Below, piece by piece: positions 49,220 through 57,840 of a stretch of 64,000 nt of DNA; positions within the stretch are counted from its first letter, which is position 1, and every line of letters begins with the position of its first letter. Origin of the DNA: Cytophaga hutchinsonii ATCC 33406. GTDB lineage: Bacteria > Bacteroidota > Bacteroidia > Cytophagales > Cytophagaceae. The DNA lies in contig NC_008255.1 in NCBI RefSeq assembly GCF_000014145.1, positions 1,613,501 to 1,677,500 on the forward strand, in the 5' to 3' direction. Under the pieces are notes generated by a model. The model was given only the letters and a program-made list of their open reading frames with translations, was not told the origin of the DNA and did no database searches. The position numbers and the translations under genes were made by a program.

Positions 49220-49419
49220 ATAAAAAAACAATCCGGCTAAAAGTAAAAATAATCGCATTTGATTGCAAAATGAGGCATTTTTAGTTAATTTAGTTTTACA
49301 ATTCCTCCTAGAATTAAGCATACGCAAATAGTGGTTAATTCATTTTTGTAATTAAATAAACATATTTGCTTGACTAAAGTTAAAAATTCTACCGTTGCCA
49401 AACGGTAGAATTTTTTTTT
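49220..49419 (+). ncRNA. Candidate small RNA (weak): region ending in an orphan terminator
   Basis: The stretch lacks any coding frame but ends in a very strong terminator. A promoter-like TATATAATTTG near 49209-49219 with a TTG upstream is only an approximate match to TTG-N17-23-TAnnTTTG. If both are used, an RNA of about 200 nt results. No known RNA family was recognised. Confidence 0.2.
49382..49419 (+). terminator. Strong orphan terminator
   Basis: A stem of up to 15 bp, AAAAATTCTACCGTT (49382-49396) with its complement at 49401-49415, GCCA loop and a run of nine T. It stands 360 bp after the metH terminator and 280 bp before metF, with no coding sequence directly upstream. Confidence 0.85.
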
Positions 49420-49648
49420 GATATTGAGTTATAAAAATTGTGTTTAGTGGAGTGAAAAATATTTAACAAGTACAAATTGTTGATAACGCAATTCAAAAAT
49501 AAAAGCGTTTGTTTTTTTTGATATGCATTTCATTTCGCATCATTCGATTTTCTAAAAAAATAATTCAGGTTTTCATTCAGACATTTTATTATGTAAATAA
49601 AATCGGTAATCATACAACGATTTATATTTAATGAGCGAATGGTATGCA

Positions 49649-49677
49649 TTGTAATCGCTATGTTTTATGTATTTTTG
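49649..49677 (+). promoter_or_regulatory. Predicted Bacteroidetes-type promoter of metF
   Basis: TTG at 49649-49651 and TATTTTTG (TAnnTTTG, exact consensus) at 49670-49677 with an 18-nt spacer. The metF ATG at 49701 is 23 bp after the -7 box, giving a short leader. Confidence 0.5.
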
Positions 49678-49700
49678 TAAGATTACAACAAATATAATAC

Positions 49701-50657
49701 ATGAAGGTTACGGAGCACATTGCACAGGCAAAAGGTAAGACATTATTTTCAATTGAAATACTTCCCCCGCTTAAGGGACAAAACATACAATCTATTTTTG
49801 ATGCTATTGATCCATTAATGGAATTTAAACCTCCGTTTATTGATGTTACCTACCACAGAGAAGATTATCAGATCAAAGAACGTGCTGATGGGACAAAGGA
49901 AAAGATCACTGTACGTAAGCGCCCAGGAACAGTTGGTATCTGTGCGGCGATTATGAACCGTTTTAAGGTTGATGCTGTTCCGCATTTGATCTGCGGTGGT
50001 TTTAACCGCCAGGAAACGGAAGATGCCTTGATCGATTTGCAGTTCCTGGGAATTGATAACGTACTTGCATTACGCGGCGACCCGATTAAGTTTGAAGGTA
50101 GTTTTGTAGCAAAGCCGGGCGGGTATAATTATGCCTGTGAATTGGTTTCGCAGATCAATGATATGAATAAGGGGATTTATGTAGAAGAAGATCTATTGAA
50201 TCCGGCTCCGACTAATTTCTGTATCGGTGTGGCAGCATATCCGGAAATGCATATGGACGCGGCATCGATGGAAGTTGATATGAGAAATCTAAAACATAAA
50301 GTTGCATGTGGAAGTGATTACATTGTAACGCAGATGTTTTTCGACAATAAAAAGTATCTGGATTTTGTAGCGAACTGCCGCGCAAATGGAATTACGATTC
50401 CGATCATTCCAGGTATAAAACCATTAACAACTAAAAAACAATTACAGATCCTTCCAAAAATATTCCACCTGGTTATTCCGGAAGATTTGGTTAAAGAAGT
50501 TGAAAAATGTAAAGACGATGAGCAGGTTCGTCAGGTTGGAATTGAATGGGCGATACAGCAATCCAAAGAACTGATGCAGGCAGGAACTCCCGTATTGCAT
50601 TATTATTCTATGGGAAAATCAGATACAGTCAAATCAATAGCTTCTAACGTATTTTAA
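49701..50657 (+). CDS. metF: Methylenetetrahydrofolate reductase
   Basis: 318 residues. TLFSIEILPPLKGQNIQSIF is the N-terminal FSFEFFPP-like motif of MTHFR; LGIDNVLALRGDP is the FAD-site GD motif; IGVAAYPEMH and DYIVTQMFFDNKKYLDFV follow as in bacterial enzymes. It reduces 5,10-methylene-THF to 5-methyl-THF, the substrate of the MetH proteins encoded just upstream. Its stop shares one base with the start of the next gene. Confidence 0.97.
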   Translation: MKVTEHIAQAKGKTLFSIEILPPLKGQNIQSIFDAIDPLMEFKPPFIDVTYHREDYQIKERADGTKEKITVRKRPGTVGICAAIMNRFKVDAVPHLICGGFNRQETEDALIDLQFLGIDNVLALRGDPIKFEGSFVAKPGGYNYACELVSQINDMNKGIYVEEDLLNPAPTNFCIGVAAYPEMHMDAASMEVDMRNLKHKVACGSDYIVTQMFFDNKKYLDFVANCRANGITIPIIPGIKPLTTKKQLQILPKIFHLVIPEDLVKEVEKCKDDEQVRQVGIEWAIQQSKELMQAGTPVLHYYSMGKSDTVKSIASNVF

Positions 50658-51526
50658 TGGAACCGATTGCTTCCCATATAAAGTTGATTGAATGCCCGCG
50701 TGATGCGATGCAGGGTATAATTCCCTTTATTCCTACGGAAGTAAAGGCTAAATATATCAATACGTTGCTGCGCTGTGGGTTTCATTCCATTGATTTTGGA
50801 AGTTTTGTTTCTCCTAAAGCAATTCCGCAGATGAAAGATACGGCAGACCTGCTGGATCTGCTTCAGCTGGATGGTGAACGTGCTGCATTATTATCGATCA
50901 TTGCCAATGAAAGAGGAGCGGAGCAGGCGTTGACATATTCAGAAATTGATTATTTAGGTTTTCCGCTGTCTCTTTCAGAAACCTTTCAGCAAAAAAATAC
51001 GAATAAAAGTATTGATGAGGCTATGCGAACCGTAGATGCTATTCAGCATTTATGTATCCGTCAGCACAAAAACTTAGTGGTATATCTGTCCATGGGCTTT
51101 GGTAATCCATATGGAGAGGCATATTCGCCGGCAACCGTAATTGATTTTGTAAAACAACTGGATCAATTAGAAATTACAACCATTTCCTTATCGGATACGA
51201 TTGGAAGTTCAGAACCTGAATTAATTAAAAACCTGTTCCGGACATTACAGGCCTCTTATCCGCATATTGAATTCGGTGCACATTTTCATTCCCGTCCGGA
51301 AACAGCAAAGCGTAAAATACAGGCCGCTCTGGATGCAGGTTGTAAACGCATCGACTCTACCATATTGGGTATCGGAGGCTGTCCCATGGCTAAAGATGAA
51401 CTGGTTGGGAACATCAATACCGAAGTATTGTTAGAAGAACTGGAAACACGCGCTATTCCAAGTGGTATTCATACCCTGTACTTTAAAGAGGCTTTGAAAC
51501 AGGCTTCTGAAATCTTTATGAGATAA
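50657..51526 (+). CDS. Hydroxymethylglutaryl-CoA lyase-like
   Basis: 289 residues of the HMGL TIM-barrel: IKLIECPRDAMQGIIPFIP, LRCGFHSIDFGSFVSPKAIP, TTISLSDTIGSS, EFGAHFHSRPETAKRKI with metal-binding His residues, and ILGIGGCPMAKDELVGN with the catalytic Cys loop (GxGGCP). These match 3-hydroxy-3-methylglutaryl-CoA lyase (leucine degradation) better than other family members. The ATG overlaps the metF stop, so translation is coupled although the pathway link is not obvious. Confidence 0.88.
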   Translation: MEPIASHIKLIECPRDAMQGIIPFIPTEVKAKYINTLLRCGFHSIDFGSFVSPKAIPQMKDTADLLDLLQLDGERAALLSIIANERGAEQALTYSEIDYLGFPLSLSETFQQKNTNKSIDEAMRTVDAIQHLCIRQHKNLVVYLSMGFGNPYGEAYSPATVIDFVKQLDQLEITTISLSDTIGSSEPELIKNLFRTLQASYPHIEFGAHFHSRPETAKRKIQAALDAGCKRIDSTILGIGGCPMAKDELVGNINTEVLLEELETRAIPSGIHTLYFKEALKQASEIFMR

Positions 51527-51556
51527 TGCAGGTAACTGCAATAAACACATACATGA

Positions 51557-52297
51557 ATGAGATCTAAGAAAATAATTGTTGATATTTTTATTCCTTGTTT
51601 TGTAGATCAGTTATATCCGGAAACGGGTTTTAACATGGTAAAAATATTAGAACATCTTGGATGTGAAGTTCATTATAATCCCAACCAAACCTGCTGCGGA
51701 CAGCCGGCATTCAATGCAGGCTTCTTTGATGAAGCAAAAGACGTTGCGGTTAAGTTCCTGAAAGATTTCTCTACGCCAAACCGGTATGTGGTTTCACCAT
51801 CTGCTTCGTGTGTCGGTATGGTATGCAACAGTTACAGCCGGTTGTTTGATTCTACTTCATATGTGCTGGATTACAAACGTGTGAAACAGAATACGTATGA
51901 ATTTACAGAATTCCTTACAAAAATTTTAGGTGTTACATCTGTTCCCGGTGCAGCGCTCGATGCTAAAGTAACCTACCACGATTCCTGCAGCGGATTAAGA
52001 GAATGCAAGATCAAAGAAGGACCACGTGCCTTGCTGAACAATGTGAAAGGCCTGGAGTTAGTAGAACTGAAAGATAGTGAAACATGCTGCGGTTTTGGCG
52101 GTACCTTTGCGGTAAAGTTTGAACCTATATCTGTAGGCATGGCTGAGCAGAAAGTATTGAATGCAATTGATACAGGAGCCTCTGTTATTGTATCCACCGA
52201 TGTGTCGTGTCTGATGCATATGGAAGGCTATATAAAGCATAATAAGCTTCCTATTAAAACCATGCATATCTGTGACGTGCTTGCCAGTGGTTTATAA
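51557..52297 (+). CDS. LutA/LldE-like Fe-S protein
   Basis: 246 residues with two CCG (cysteine-rich) domains: the first has NQTCCGQPAFNAGF, the second DSETCCGFGGTFAVKF, with additional Cys in SASCVGMVC and STDVSCLMHMEG. These modules bind an Fe-S cluster in heterodisulfide reductase, glycolate oxidase and lactate-utilisation complexes. No LutB or LutC partner appears in this window, so it is either a lone subunit or works with genes elsewhere. Confidence 0.87.
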   Translation: MRSKKIIVDIFIPCFVDQLYPETGFNMVKILEHLGCEVHYNPNQTCCGQPAFNAGFFDEAKDVAVKFLKDFSTPNRYVVSPSASCVGMVCNSYSRLFDSTSYVLDYKRVKQNTYEFTEFLTKILGVTSVPGAALDAKVTYHDSCSGLRECKIKEGPRALLNNVKGLELVELKDSETCCGFGGTFAVKFEPISVGMAEQKVLNAIDTGASVIVSTDVSCLMHMEGYIKHNKLPIKTMHICDVLASGL

Positions 52298-52341
52298 AAT
52301 CACGTCATTATCCGTATATATTTCTATTACAATCAATCAAT

Positions 52342-52812
52342 ATGCCTACCTACCGTTTATTAACTCTGGAAGAACTTACTGAACTTGAAAAAGAATTTGT
52401 GGAATATCTTGTGTTGAACGGGATCGCTGCAGAAGATTGGGTTAAGATAAAGGAAAACGATAAAGCAGACGCAGAACGACTGATTGAATTATTCAGCGAT
52501 GTTGTCTTTGAAGGGATATTACGGAAAATTGCATATCTGGAATACCGTGCAGAAAATTTTGTACACGCGTTCCAATGTTTGACAGATAAACTGGTACTGG
52601 TTGCAATGGAGTCTGAGGATGATACCGACGTGAATTTTTTAGATCCCGTATTTATCGAAGCTGCAACCATTAATCCGCCGGATAAACTGATTGTCCGTAC
52701 GACTTCAAAACCGTATTCTAAAACACGTGAACTGGAATTGTTTGATATGATTCAGGCAGGTTGTATGATCTCTGACGGCGGCCTCTTTAAGGCTTTATGT
52801 CTGAAGTTGTAA
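52342..52812 (+). CDS. DUF6495 family protein
   Basis: 156 residues. YRLLTLEELTELEKEFVEYL and NGIAAEDWVKIKENDKADAE are typical of this Bacteroidetes-specific family, which is soluble, acidic and of unknown function. No catalytic motif is visible. On the same strand as the surrounding one-carbon and Fe-S genes, 44 bp from the preceding stop. Confidence 0.8.
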   Translation: MPTYRLLTLEELTELEKEFVEYLVLNGIAAEDWVKIKENDKADAERLIELFSDVVFEGILRKIAYLEYRAENFVHAFQCLTDKLVLVAMESEDDTDVNFLDPVFIEAATINPPDKLIVRTTSKPYSKTRELELFDMIQAGCMISDGGLFKALCLKL

Positions 52813-52878
52813 TTTTTTACATCATTTTTTTGGGAATTTTATTCCTGTTAAGAATCCATTTTATATTCTGAATAAAAT

Positions 52879-53661
52879 ATGATCAAATTATTTATTGTTG
52901 CTTGTGGTTATATTATTTATAAGCTTGGCAGGTATTGCAAGGAAAATGAATATTACATGGCCAGCCTGTTGATGTTGCAATATCATAAATCCTTGAGTGC
53001 AGAACGACAACAAATACTTTATACCAATTTTACGTATTATAAAAAGTTATCTGAAAAGAAAAAACTTGAATTTGAAAAGCGTGTTCAGCATTTTTTAACC
53101 AATAAATCGTTTATAGCTTCTGATGGTTTTGAAATAACAGAACAGATGAAAGTAATGATTGCTGCTACAGCTGTACAGATACTTTTTTGCCGTAAAGCAT
53201 ATTACCTTTCATCCTTTGATTTTATTGAGCTATTTGAAGAAGTTCCGGTTCATGTAGAAGTTATGCGCAAAAAGCGCATCATTCAGATATCATGGAATGA
53301 ATTCAAAAAAGGATTTGATTCGCTTATAGATGGCTACAATCCCGGTTTGAAGATCATGGCTATGGCTTTGGATCTGGAGCATAAATTCGGAGAGAAGTCT
53401 CTATTCAGTCAGCAAACATATAAAGCATTTCAAAAAATATACAAGCAGGAAGCTGAAAAATATATTTTAAGCGGAAAATCCAAATACGATCATTATAATA
53501 AAGTAGACCGTACGGAATATTTTGCTGTTGCTGTAGAATATTTCTTCGAGCGTCCGGAACATTTTAACGTAAATCAACCTGCGATGTATCTGGCATTATC
53601 CAAGCTGTTGAGACAGGATCCGCTTGGGATGTATACATATAAGGAGAAGGTATTTGAGTAG
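52879..53661 (+). CDS. M90/MtfA-like protein lacking the HExxH zinc motif
   Basis: 260 residues. An N-terminal hydrophobic segment (IKLFIVACGYIIYKLG), a KSLSAERQQILYTNFTYYKKLS region, PVHVEVMRKKRIIQISWNEF, and the conserved TEYFAVAVEYFFERPEHF in the C-terminal half identify it as an MtfA (Mlc titration factor; M90 zinc peptidase) relative. Where homologues have GLHEFAH, this protein reads GLKIMAM (residues 156-162): both zinc-binding His and the catalytic Glu are substituted. It is therefore unlikely to be a peptidase. The frame is otherwise intact with no sign of decay. Confidence 0.75.
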   Translation: MIKLFIVACGYIIYKLGRYCKENEYYMASLLMLQYHKSLSAERQQILYTNFTYYKKLSEKKKLEFEKRVQHFLTNKSFIASDGFEITEQMKVMIAATAVQILFCRKAYYLSSFDFIELFEEVPVHVEVMRKKRIIQISWNEFKKGFDSLIDGYNPGLKIMAMALDLEHKFGEKSLFSQQTYKAFQKIYKQEAEKYILSGKSKYDHYNKVDRTEYFAVAVEYFFERPEHFNVNQPAMYLALSKLLRQDPLGMYTYKEKVFE

Positions 53662-53678
53662 ATTATTCTATTCTATCC

Positions 53679-53722
53679 CAGGGGCGATGCCCCTGCTTTT
53701 GATATACAAGCTTTCAGGCTTG
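53679..53722. repeat. REP-like hairpin pair, left outer
   Basis: CAGGGGC-GAT-GCCCCTG at 53679-53695, then CAAGC-tttcag-GCTTG at 53707-53722. The same two hairpin types recur at 53941-53986 and inverted at 54490-54535. Confidence 0.85.
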
Positions 53723-53940
53723 GTTTTATACCCAAAAATATTCAGCATCGTATTCTGAAATATGATATTTTTTCATAAAGTTTTCAACTTCATCCTTAAA
53801 CGATGTAATCTTGTGGTGTTGTTTTTGATGAATGATATAAGTAGATACAACTTCAATTTTTGAACTGCTTACTGAAAATGCTCCATAACCGATTTGCCAC
53901 GTAAAACCATCAACACCTTTACTTTTCATCCATCGAAATC
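53679..53940 (-). mobile_element. Truncated copy of the RAYT-like transposase unit
   Basis: Contains a 67-codon frame (53726-53929) nearly identical to the last 67 residues of the intact transposase at 53991-54440, e.g. FTWQIGYGAFSVSSSKI and EYFWV at the end. Homology continues a few codons upstream (RW before MKSKG) and stops exactly at the hairpin starting at 53941. The left side ends in hairpins CAGGGGC/GCCCCTG (53679-53695) and CAAGC/GCTTG (53707-53722). The 5' part with the HUH motif is gone, so this copy is inactive. Confidence 0.85.
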
Positions 53941-53986
53941 CTAGGGGCGCTGCCCCTAGTTATAAAATGTAAGCCTTTCAGGCTTA
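53941..53986. repeat. REP-like hairpin pair, middle
   Basis: CTAGGGGC-gct-GCCCCTAG at 53941-53959, then TAAGCC-tttca-GGCTTA at 53970-53986. Immediately downstream of the intact transposase stop and at the breakpoint of the truncated copy. Confidence 0.9.
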
Positions 53987-53990
53987 GCTG

Positions 53991-54440
53991 CTATACCCAA
54001 AAATATTCCGGATCATATTCGCATAGGTGATATTTTTTCATGAATCCTTCAACTTCATCCTTAAAGGATATAATTTTATGATGTTCCTTTTGATTCATAA
54101 TGTAATTAGAAACAGTATCTATTTTTGAACTGCTTACAGAGAATGCGCCATAGCCAATTTGCCACGTAAAACCATCAATACCTTTACTTTTCATCCATTT
54201 AGAAGAATGTTTTTTTATTTCTTCTATAATTTTAACTAAAGTATAGTTTTTCGATAACCGGAAGAGTATGTGCATATGATCCGGCACAGAATTTATTTTT
54301 ATTGCCGGAGATTCATAACTTTTTAATATTTCAGCAATGTATTTATGTAATTCCGTTTCAACAGAGCCGATAATAAAAGGATAACGATTTTTTGTACCAA
54401 AAATCAGATGTATATACATCTGTGAAAGTGATTGTCCCAT
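53991..54440 (-). CDS. Y1 transposase (IS200/IS605 or RAYT family)
   Basis: 149 residues. HUH motif HMH at 55-57 in SVPDHMHILFRLSKN, catalytic Tyr probably Y113 in SNYIMNQKEHHK, and the typical N-terminus SQMYIHLIFGTKNRYPFI. It nicks and joins single-stranded DNA at hairpin ends. The frame is intact and both catalytic elements are present, so it may be active. Start codon ATG at 54440 follows an AT-rich leader. Confidence 0.92.
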   Translation of the reverse strand: MGQSLSQMYIHLIFGTKNRYPFIIGSVETELHKYIAEILKSYESPAIKINSVPDHMHILFRLSKNYTLVKIIEEIKKHSSKWMKSKGIDGFTWQIGYGAFSVSSSKIDTVSNYIMNQKEHHKIISFKDEVEGFMKKYHLCEYDPEYFWV

Positions 54441-54489
54441 TAAAATTAAAATAACTATTTAAGATAAAAACTAACGATAAGAAATAATG

Positions 54490-54535
54490 TAAGGCTGAAA
54501 GCCTTAAATATCAAAACTAGGGGCATCGCCCCTAG
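54490..54535. repeat. REP-like hairpin pair, right (inverted)
   Basis: TAAGGC-tgaaa-GCCTTA at 54490-54506 and CTAGGGGC-atc-GCCCCTAG at 54517-54535, mirror image order of the middle pair, upstream of the transposase start. Confidence 0.9.
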
Positions 54536-54600
54536 CAAGTATAAATGTATAAAACATCCGTAGAGCGTTTCACAACTCTACGGATAAAAAAACGTAAACG

Positions 54601-57600
54601 TTAAAAAGCTCTGTTCACCGACAACACCCATCTGAAGTCAGCATAATTTGTGCCGTCAACAGGTGTGTTGATCCACAAGGGGAAATCTGCCCGGATGGTA
54701 AGCGGAGTAATGTCGTATGGAGTGAATTTTATTGTCATGGCTGTTCCCAAGCCGGCATCCATACGTACGCTGCTCCAGTATTTTTTTGTTGCGACATTAT
54801 AATTTAAGATACCTGCATCAAAGAAACCATACATGTCAAGATGGATGTTCTTAGTAATTCCTTTCGCTTTTACTTTTATGTACTTATCAAAATCCAGTTC
54901 GAGATTAACGGCGCCGCCTGATTGACCATTGTATGCATACACAATACTATCGCCGGTAGGTGTGCTTATTTTTTCTGCGCAATAACTGCCTGCATAACCT
55001 CTCAGATTTAAGCCGCCGCCATATTGAAAATGGTTGGTTGCGTTCTGATAATTCAACCAGTCGTACGGCACAAAACCAATCGCGCGCGTGTATTTATTAT
55101 CGATCAGTTGCTCCTGGTTTGCACCCGCTGCATACAACGAACTTTCAAGCGGTACATCATTCAGCCCTAGCTGAGCAAAGATGCGCGTTTTTAGATCCAG
55201 CTTTTTCAGCGCATACGTATTTTTCGCTTCACCGGTAATCTGTGAATAGTTGTAATCACTTGCGATGAATGGTACACGTAAGCCAATACTTACCGTTCCG
55301 CTGCCTTTTGTATACGTGTAATTGCGTAACAATGAAATATTCAATGACGCATTAATCCATTGTGTCGATTGATTCCGCACACCCCATTCAGAAGGATATA
55401 ATAAATAAGGCTGATAATTATATTCGTTTACCAGGTATTTTGCATATACAGAAAGCCTGGTATATCTCGTGTTCCGTTGATCCTGTGTGCGGAATATTTT
55501 TTCAAAACCAACTATACCTTTCCATATACCGGCATTGAAAGCCAATTGTGTATTAGCGGATAGTTCTTTTGAAAGCAAACTTAACTGACGGTTATACATT
55601 GCATTAAAAGCAATGTACTGAGGTTTGAGATCTGTTGGCTGCCGTATATACTGACCAAGCGTGGTATTGCCCCAAACACTGATGTGGTAATTATACCGGT
55701 TGAAATATTTACCTTCAGCATGTGCGCCAAGCTGAACACCATCAAACCCATTGTACCAAACATCCGGACGAACATAATTTCTCCGGTACTTCCAGTTTTT
55801 AGCAGTCGGAACACGGTGGTCAAATTGCCAGGTACGGTTTGTTTTTTTTCCCCATTCATTGTTTGAATTATTGATGTCCGCAAGCAGCATTTCCGGATCA
55901 ATAATCACAGACTTGATTTCAGAAGACGTTTTAATTTCTGTTGTATACGTAGGCTGAAGCAGATCCCATCCATACCATTTTTTTAATACACTGTCTTTTG
56001 TTGGGGGAACAAACCAGGTGTTCGGTATTAAATAATGTTGCTTTGTACTATCTTTACATATAACAACAAATTTTAGCGGCATATTCATGCGGCCCAACCG
56101 TTCAAACGTAAGCGCATACGTATGCTGATTGTCAGCTTCGGATACATGCTTTACCGATTTAACATTATAGTCAATGTACTTGGTTGTTTCAAGCCATTGA
56201 TCAAAGAACCAGTTCAGATCAACGTGTGTATATTCAATAATCGCATCTCTGAAATCTTCGGGGTAGGGGTGCGCGAATTTCCATTTCTGCACATAGTGTT
56301 TCATTGCTCCTATAAAAAGCGAATCGCCCAGTACATACTTTAAATTGTATAACATAGTTCCGGCTTTGTAATAAACCAAACCATAATTACCGCTATGCCT
56401 TACTGCTCCGTTAAACGCACACGAATGTGTGTTGATCGGTTCATCAAAATTTTCTGTAACATGGTTAAGGTACGGATAATATAAATTTTCATACCTGTTA
56501 TCAGCCGAATCAATGTATTTGTCGACACGCTTATTAGGGTGGATGCGGTCACGTTTTGCTCCCAGGATTTTATCCATTGACCATACTGTTAAAAACTGCG
56601 TGAAGCCTTCGTCCATAAAGGCACGGTATGTTTCGTTTGAACCAACCATGCCATAAAACCACATGTGTCCGACTTCATGCGACAACAAATACTGGTGCTG
56701 CGGATACGTACCATTATCTAAGGTAAGCATTGGATATTCCATCCCGTCTTTTGCATCCGCAACAATAATCTTAGGCCAGTCATACATGCCGAAATCATTG
56801 GAGTATGTTTTAATGATCTGTGCGGTATACCAGCCAGACTGCTGCCATTTAGAAGCATGCGGTTCCTGTGCCAGTGTTATTACACGTACACCGTTCCATG
56901 ATGTTTCACCAATGCGGTATAACGGATCAGCTGTGAAGGCAAAGTTGTGTACATTTTCCGCGTGGAAGTACCAGGTCTTTGTTTTACCGGCAACTTTGGG
57001 AATAATGATGGATGGAGCTTCATTGAATGGTTTCTTTGCAAAGTTTTTAATGTCGAGTTTTGCACGTAACGAATCGGGTAGTACTTCTTTTTCATTTAGC
57101 AATACTCCTGTGGCGTCAAGTACATATTCCTGCGGAAACGTTAATGCAACATCAAACGTACCGAAGTCGTGATAAAATTCTTTGTCCAGATCCTGATCTG
57201 TTGTCCATCCGAATTTAGAATCATATACACATACAGAGGGGTACCAGAACACGCCGTCAAAATGTTTGGTGTTAAATGTTTCATAGAATTTCATGCGGCG
57301 GCGCATGCTGCCATTGTCGTAATACGTTTTGAACGTCATGGTTACGACCACTGAATCACCGCTTCGCAGCGGCTTATTCAGAAATATTTTCAGTATCGTA
57401 TTGTCTAATTCAAGTTTTACTGCTTGCCCGTCTACCTGAATGTTCTCAGTAGTTGTACCCAATCCTTCCTGCTCGTATTTGCCGTACTTGATCGGAATTT
57501 TATTATTCTGATTTAAATTTTCATAATACGAACCGGGTTGAGCCATATTCTGAAAAAGATGGAAATATAATTCCTTCAGTTCATCCGGAGAGTTATTCCA

Positions 57601-57840
57601 GTATACAAGCCGGTAAGAATTCCCTGTTATGGTATTCAGAGAATCATCCAGTGTTGCATCAATGGTATAATGCACATCCTGCTGCCAGTAGTCAGCTCTT
57701 GGTGCTTTGTTTTTCCAATAGTTTTTATTTGCCTTTGAACGGAATGTATTGGCTGGAAAAGGACTGGCCTGTGAAAAAGAAACGAAATAAGCCAGAAGCA
57801 ACAGGGCAAGAAACGTATATCTCATAATTAATTTCGACAA
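54601..57840 (-). CDS. M1 family metallopeptidase with C-terminal outer-membrane-like barrel
   Basis: 1079 residues. Signal peptide [20 protein letters not shown] (after an MSKLI leader). The M1 domain (about residues 40-640) has the zinc site [10 protein letters not shown] (near 385) and the second Glu in [11 protein letters not shown]. The exopeptidase GxMEN motif is replaced by DGMEYPML. After about residue 690 the sequence turns into alternating strands ([30 protein letters not shown]) and includes [11 protein letters not shown], which resembles the LRG(F/Y) loop of Omp85/surface-antigen barrels, ending in a terminal Phe (SVNRAF) as barrels do. Likely a surface peptidase tethered by its own barrel (inference). 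The upstream DnaJ-TPR gene overlaps its start by 13 bp. Confidence 0.85.
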   Translation of the reverse strand: MSKLIMRYTFLALLLLAYFVSFSQASPFPANTFRSKANKNYWKNKAPRADYWQQDVHYTIDATLDDSLNTITGNSYRLVYWNNSPDELKELYFHLFQNMAQPGSYYENLNQNNKIPIKYGKYEQEGLGTTTENIQVDGQAVKLELDNTILKIFLNKPLRSGDSVVVTMTFKTYYDNGSMRRRMKFYETFNTKHFDGVFWYPSVCVYDSKFGWTTDQDLDKEFYHDFGTFDVALTFPQEYVLDATGVLLNEKEVLPDSLRAKLDIKNFAKKPFNEAPSIIIPKVAGKTKTWYFHAENVHNFAFTADPLYRIGETSWNGVRVITLAQEPHASKWQQSGWYTAQIIKTYSNDFGMYDWPKIIVADAKDGMEYPMLTLDNGTYPQHQYLLSHEVGHMWFYGMVGSNETYRAFMDEGFTQFLTVWSMDKILGAKRDRIHPNKRVDKYIDSADNRYENLYYPYLNHVTENFDEPINTHSCAFNGAVRHSGNYGLVYYKAGTMLYNLKYVLGDSLFIGAMKHYVQKWKFAHPYPEDFRDAIIEYTHVDLNWFFDQWLETTKYIDYNVKSVKHVSEADNQHTYALTFERLGRMNMPLKFVVICKDSTKQHYLIPNTWFVPPTKDSVLKKWYGWDLLQPTYTTEIKTSSEIKSVIIDPEMLLADINNSNNEWGKKTNRTWQFDHRVPTAKNWKYRRNYVRPDVWYNGFDGVQLGAHAEGKYFNRYNYHISVWGNTTLGQYIRQPTDLKPQYIAFNAMYNRQLSLLSKELSANTQLAFNAGIWKGIVGFEKIFRTQDQRNTRYTRLSVYAKYLVNEYNYQPYLLYPSEWGVRNQSTQWINASLNISLLRNYTYTKGSGTVSIGLRVPFIASDYNYSQITGEAKNTYALKKLDLKTRIFAQLGLNDVPLESSLYAAGANQEQLIDNKYTRAIGFVPYDWLNYQNATNHFQYGGGLNLRGYAGSYCAEKISTPTGDSIVYAYNGQSGGAVNLELDFDKYIKVKAKGITKNIHLDMYGFFDAGILNYNVATKKYWSSVRMDAGLGTAMTIKFTPYDITPLTIRADFPLWINTPVDGTNYADFRWVLSVNRAF

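Larger units (their letters stand above)
48957..49700. other. 744-bp gene-free region between metH and metF
   Basis: Very AT-rich and without an open frame of note. It contains the metH terminator (48980-49018), a second strong terminator with no gene before it (49382-49419) and the metF promoter (49649-49677), each listed separately. The stretch 49020-49380 may encode an untranslated RNA. Confidence 0.7.
53941..54535 (-). mobile_element. IS200/IS605-like (RAYT-type) element
   Basis: A 595-bp unit with one Y1 transposase and a hairpin pair on each side, the right pair in inverted order relative to the left. No accessory tnpB, no inverted-repeat ends in the DDE sense and no obvious target duplication, as expected for the single-strand transposition family or for REP-associated tyrosine transposases (RAYTs). 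Confidence 0.8.

Noticed and set aside
53726-53929. Independent short gene for a DNA-binding protein
   Set aside because: It is nearly identical to the C-terminal 67 residues of the neighbouring transposase and lacks the catalytic motif.
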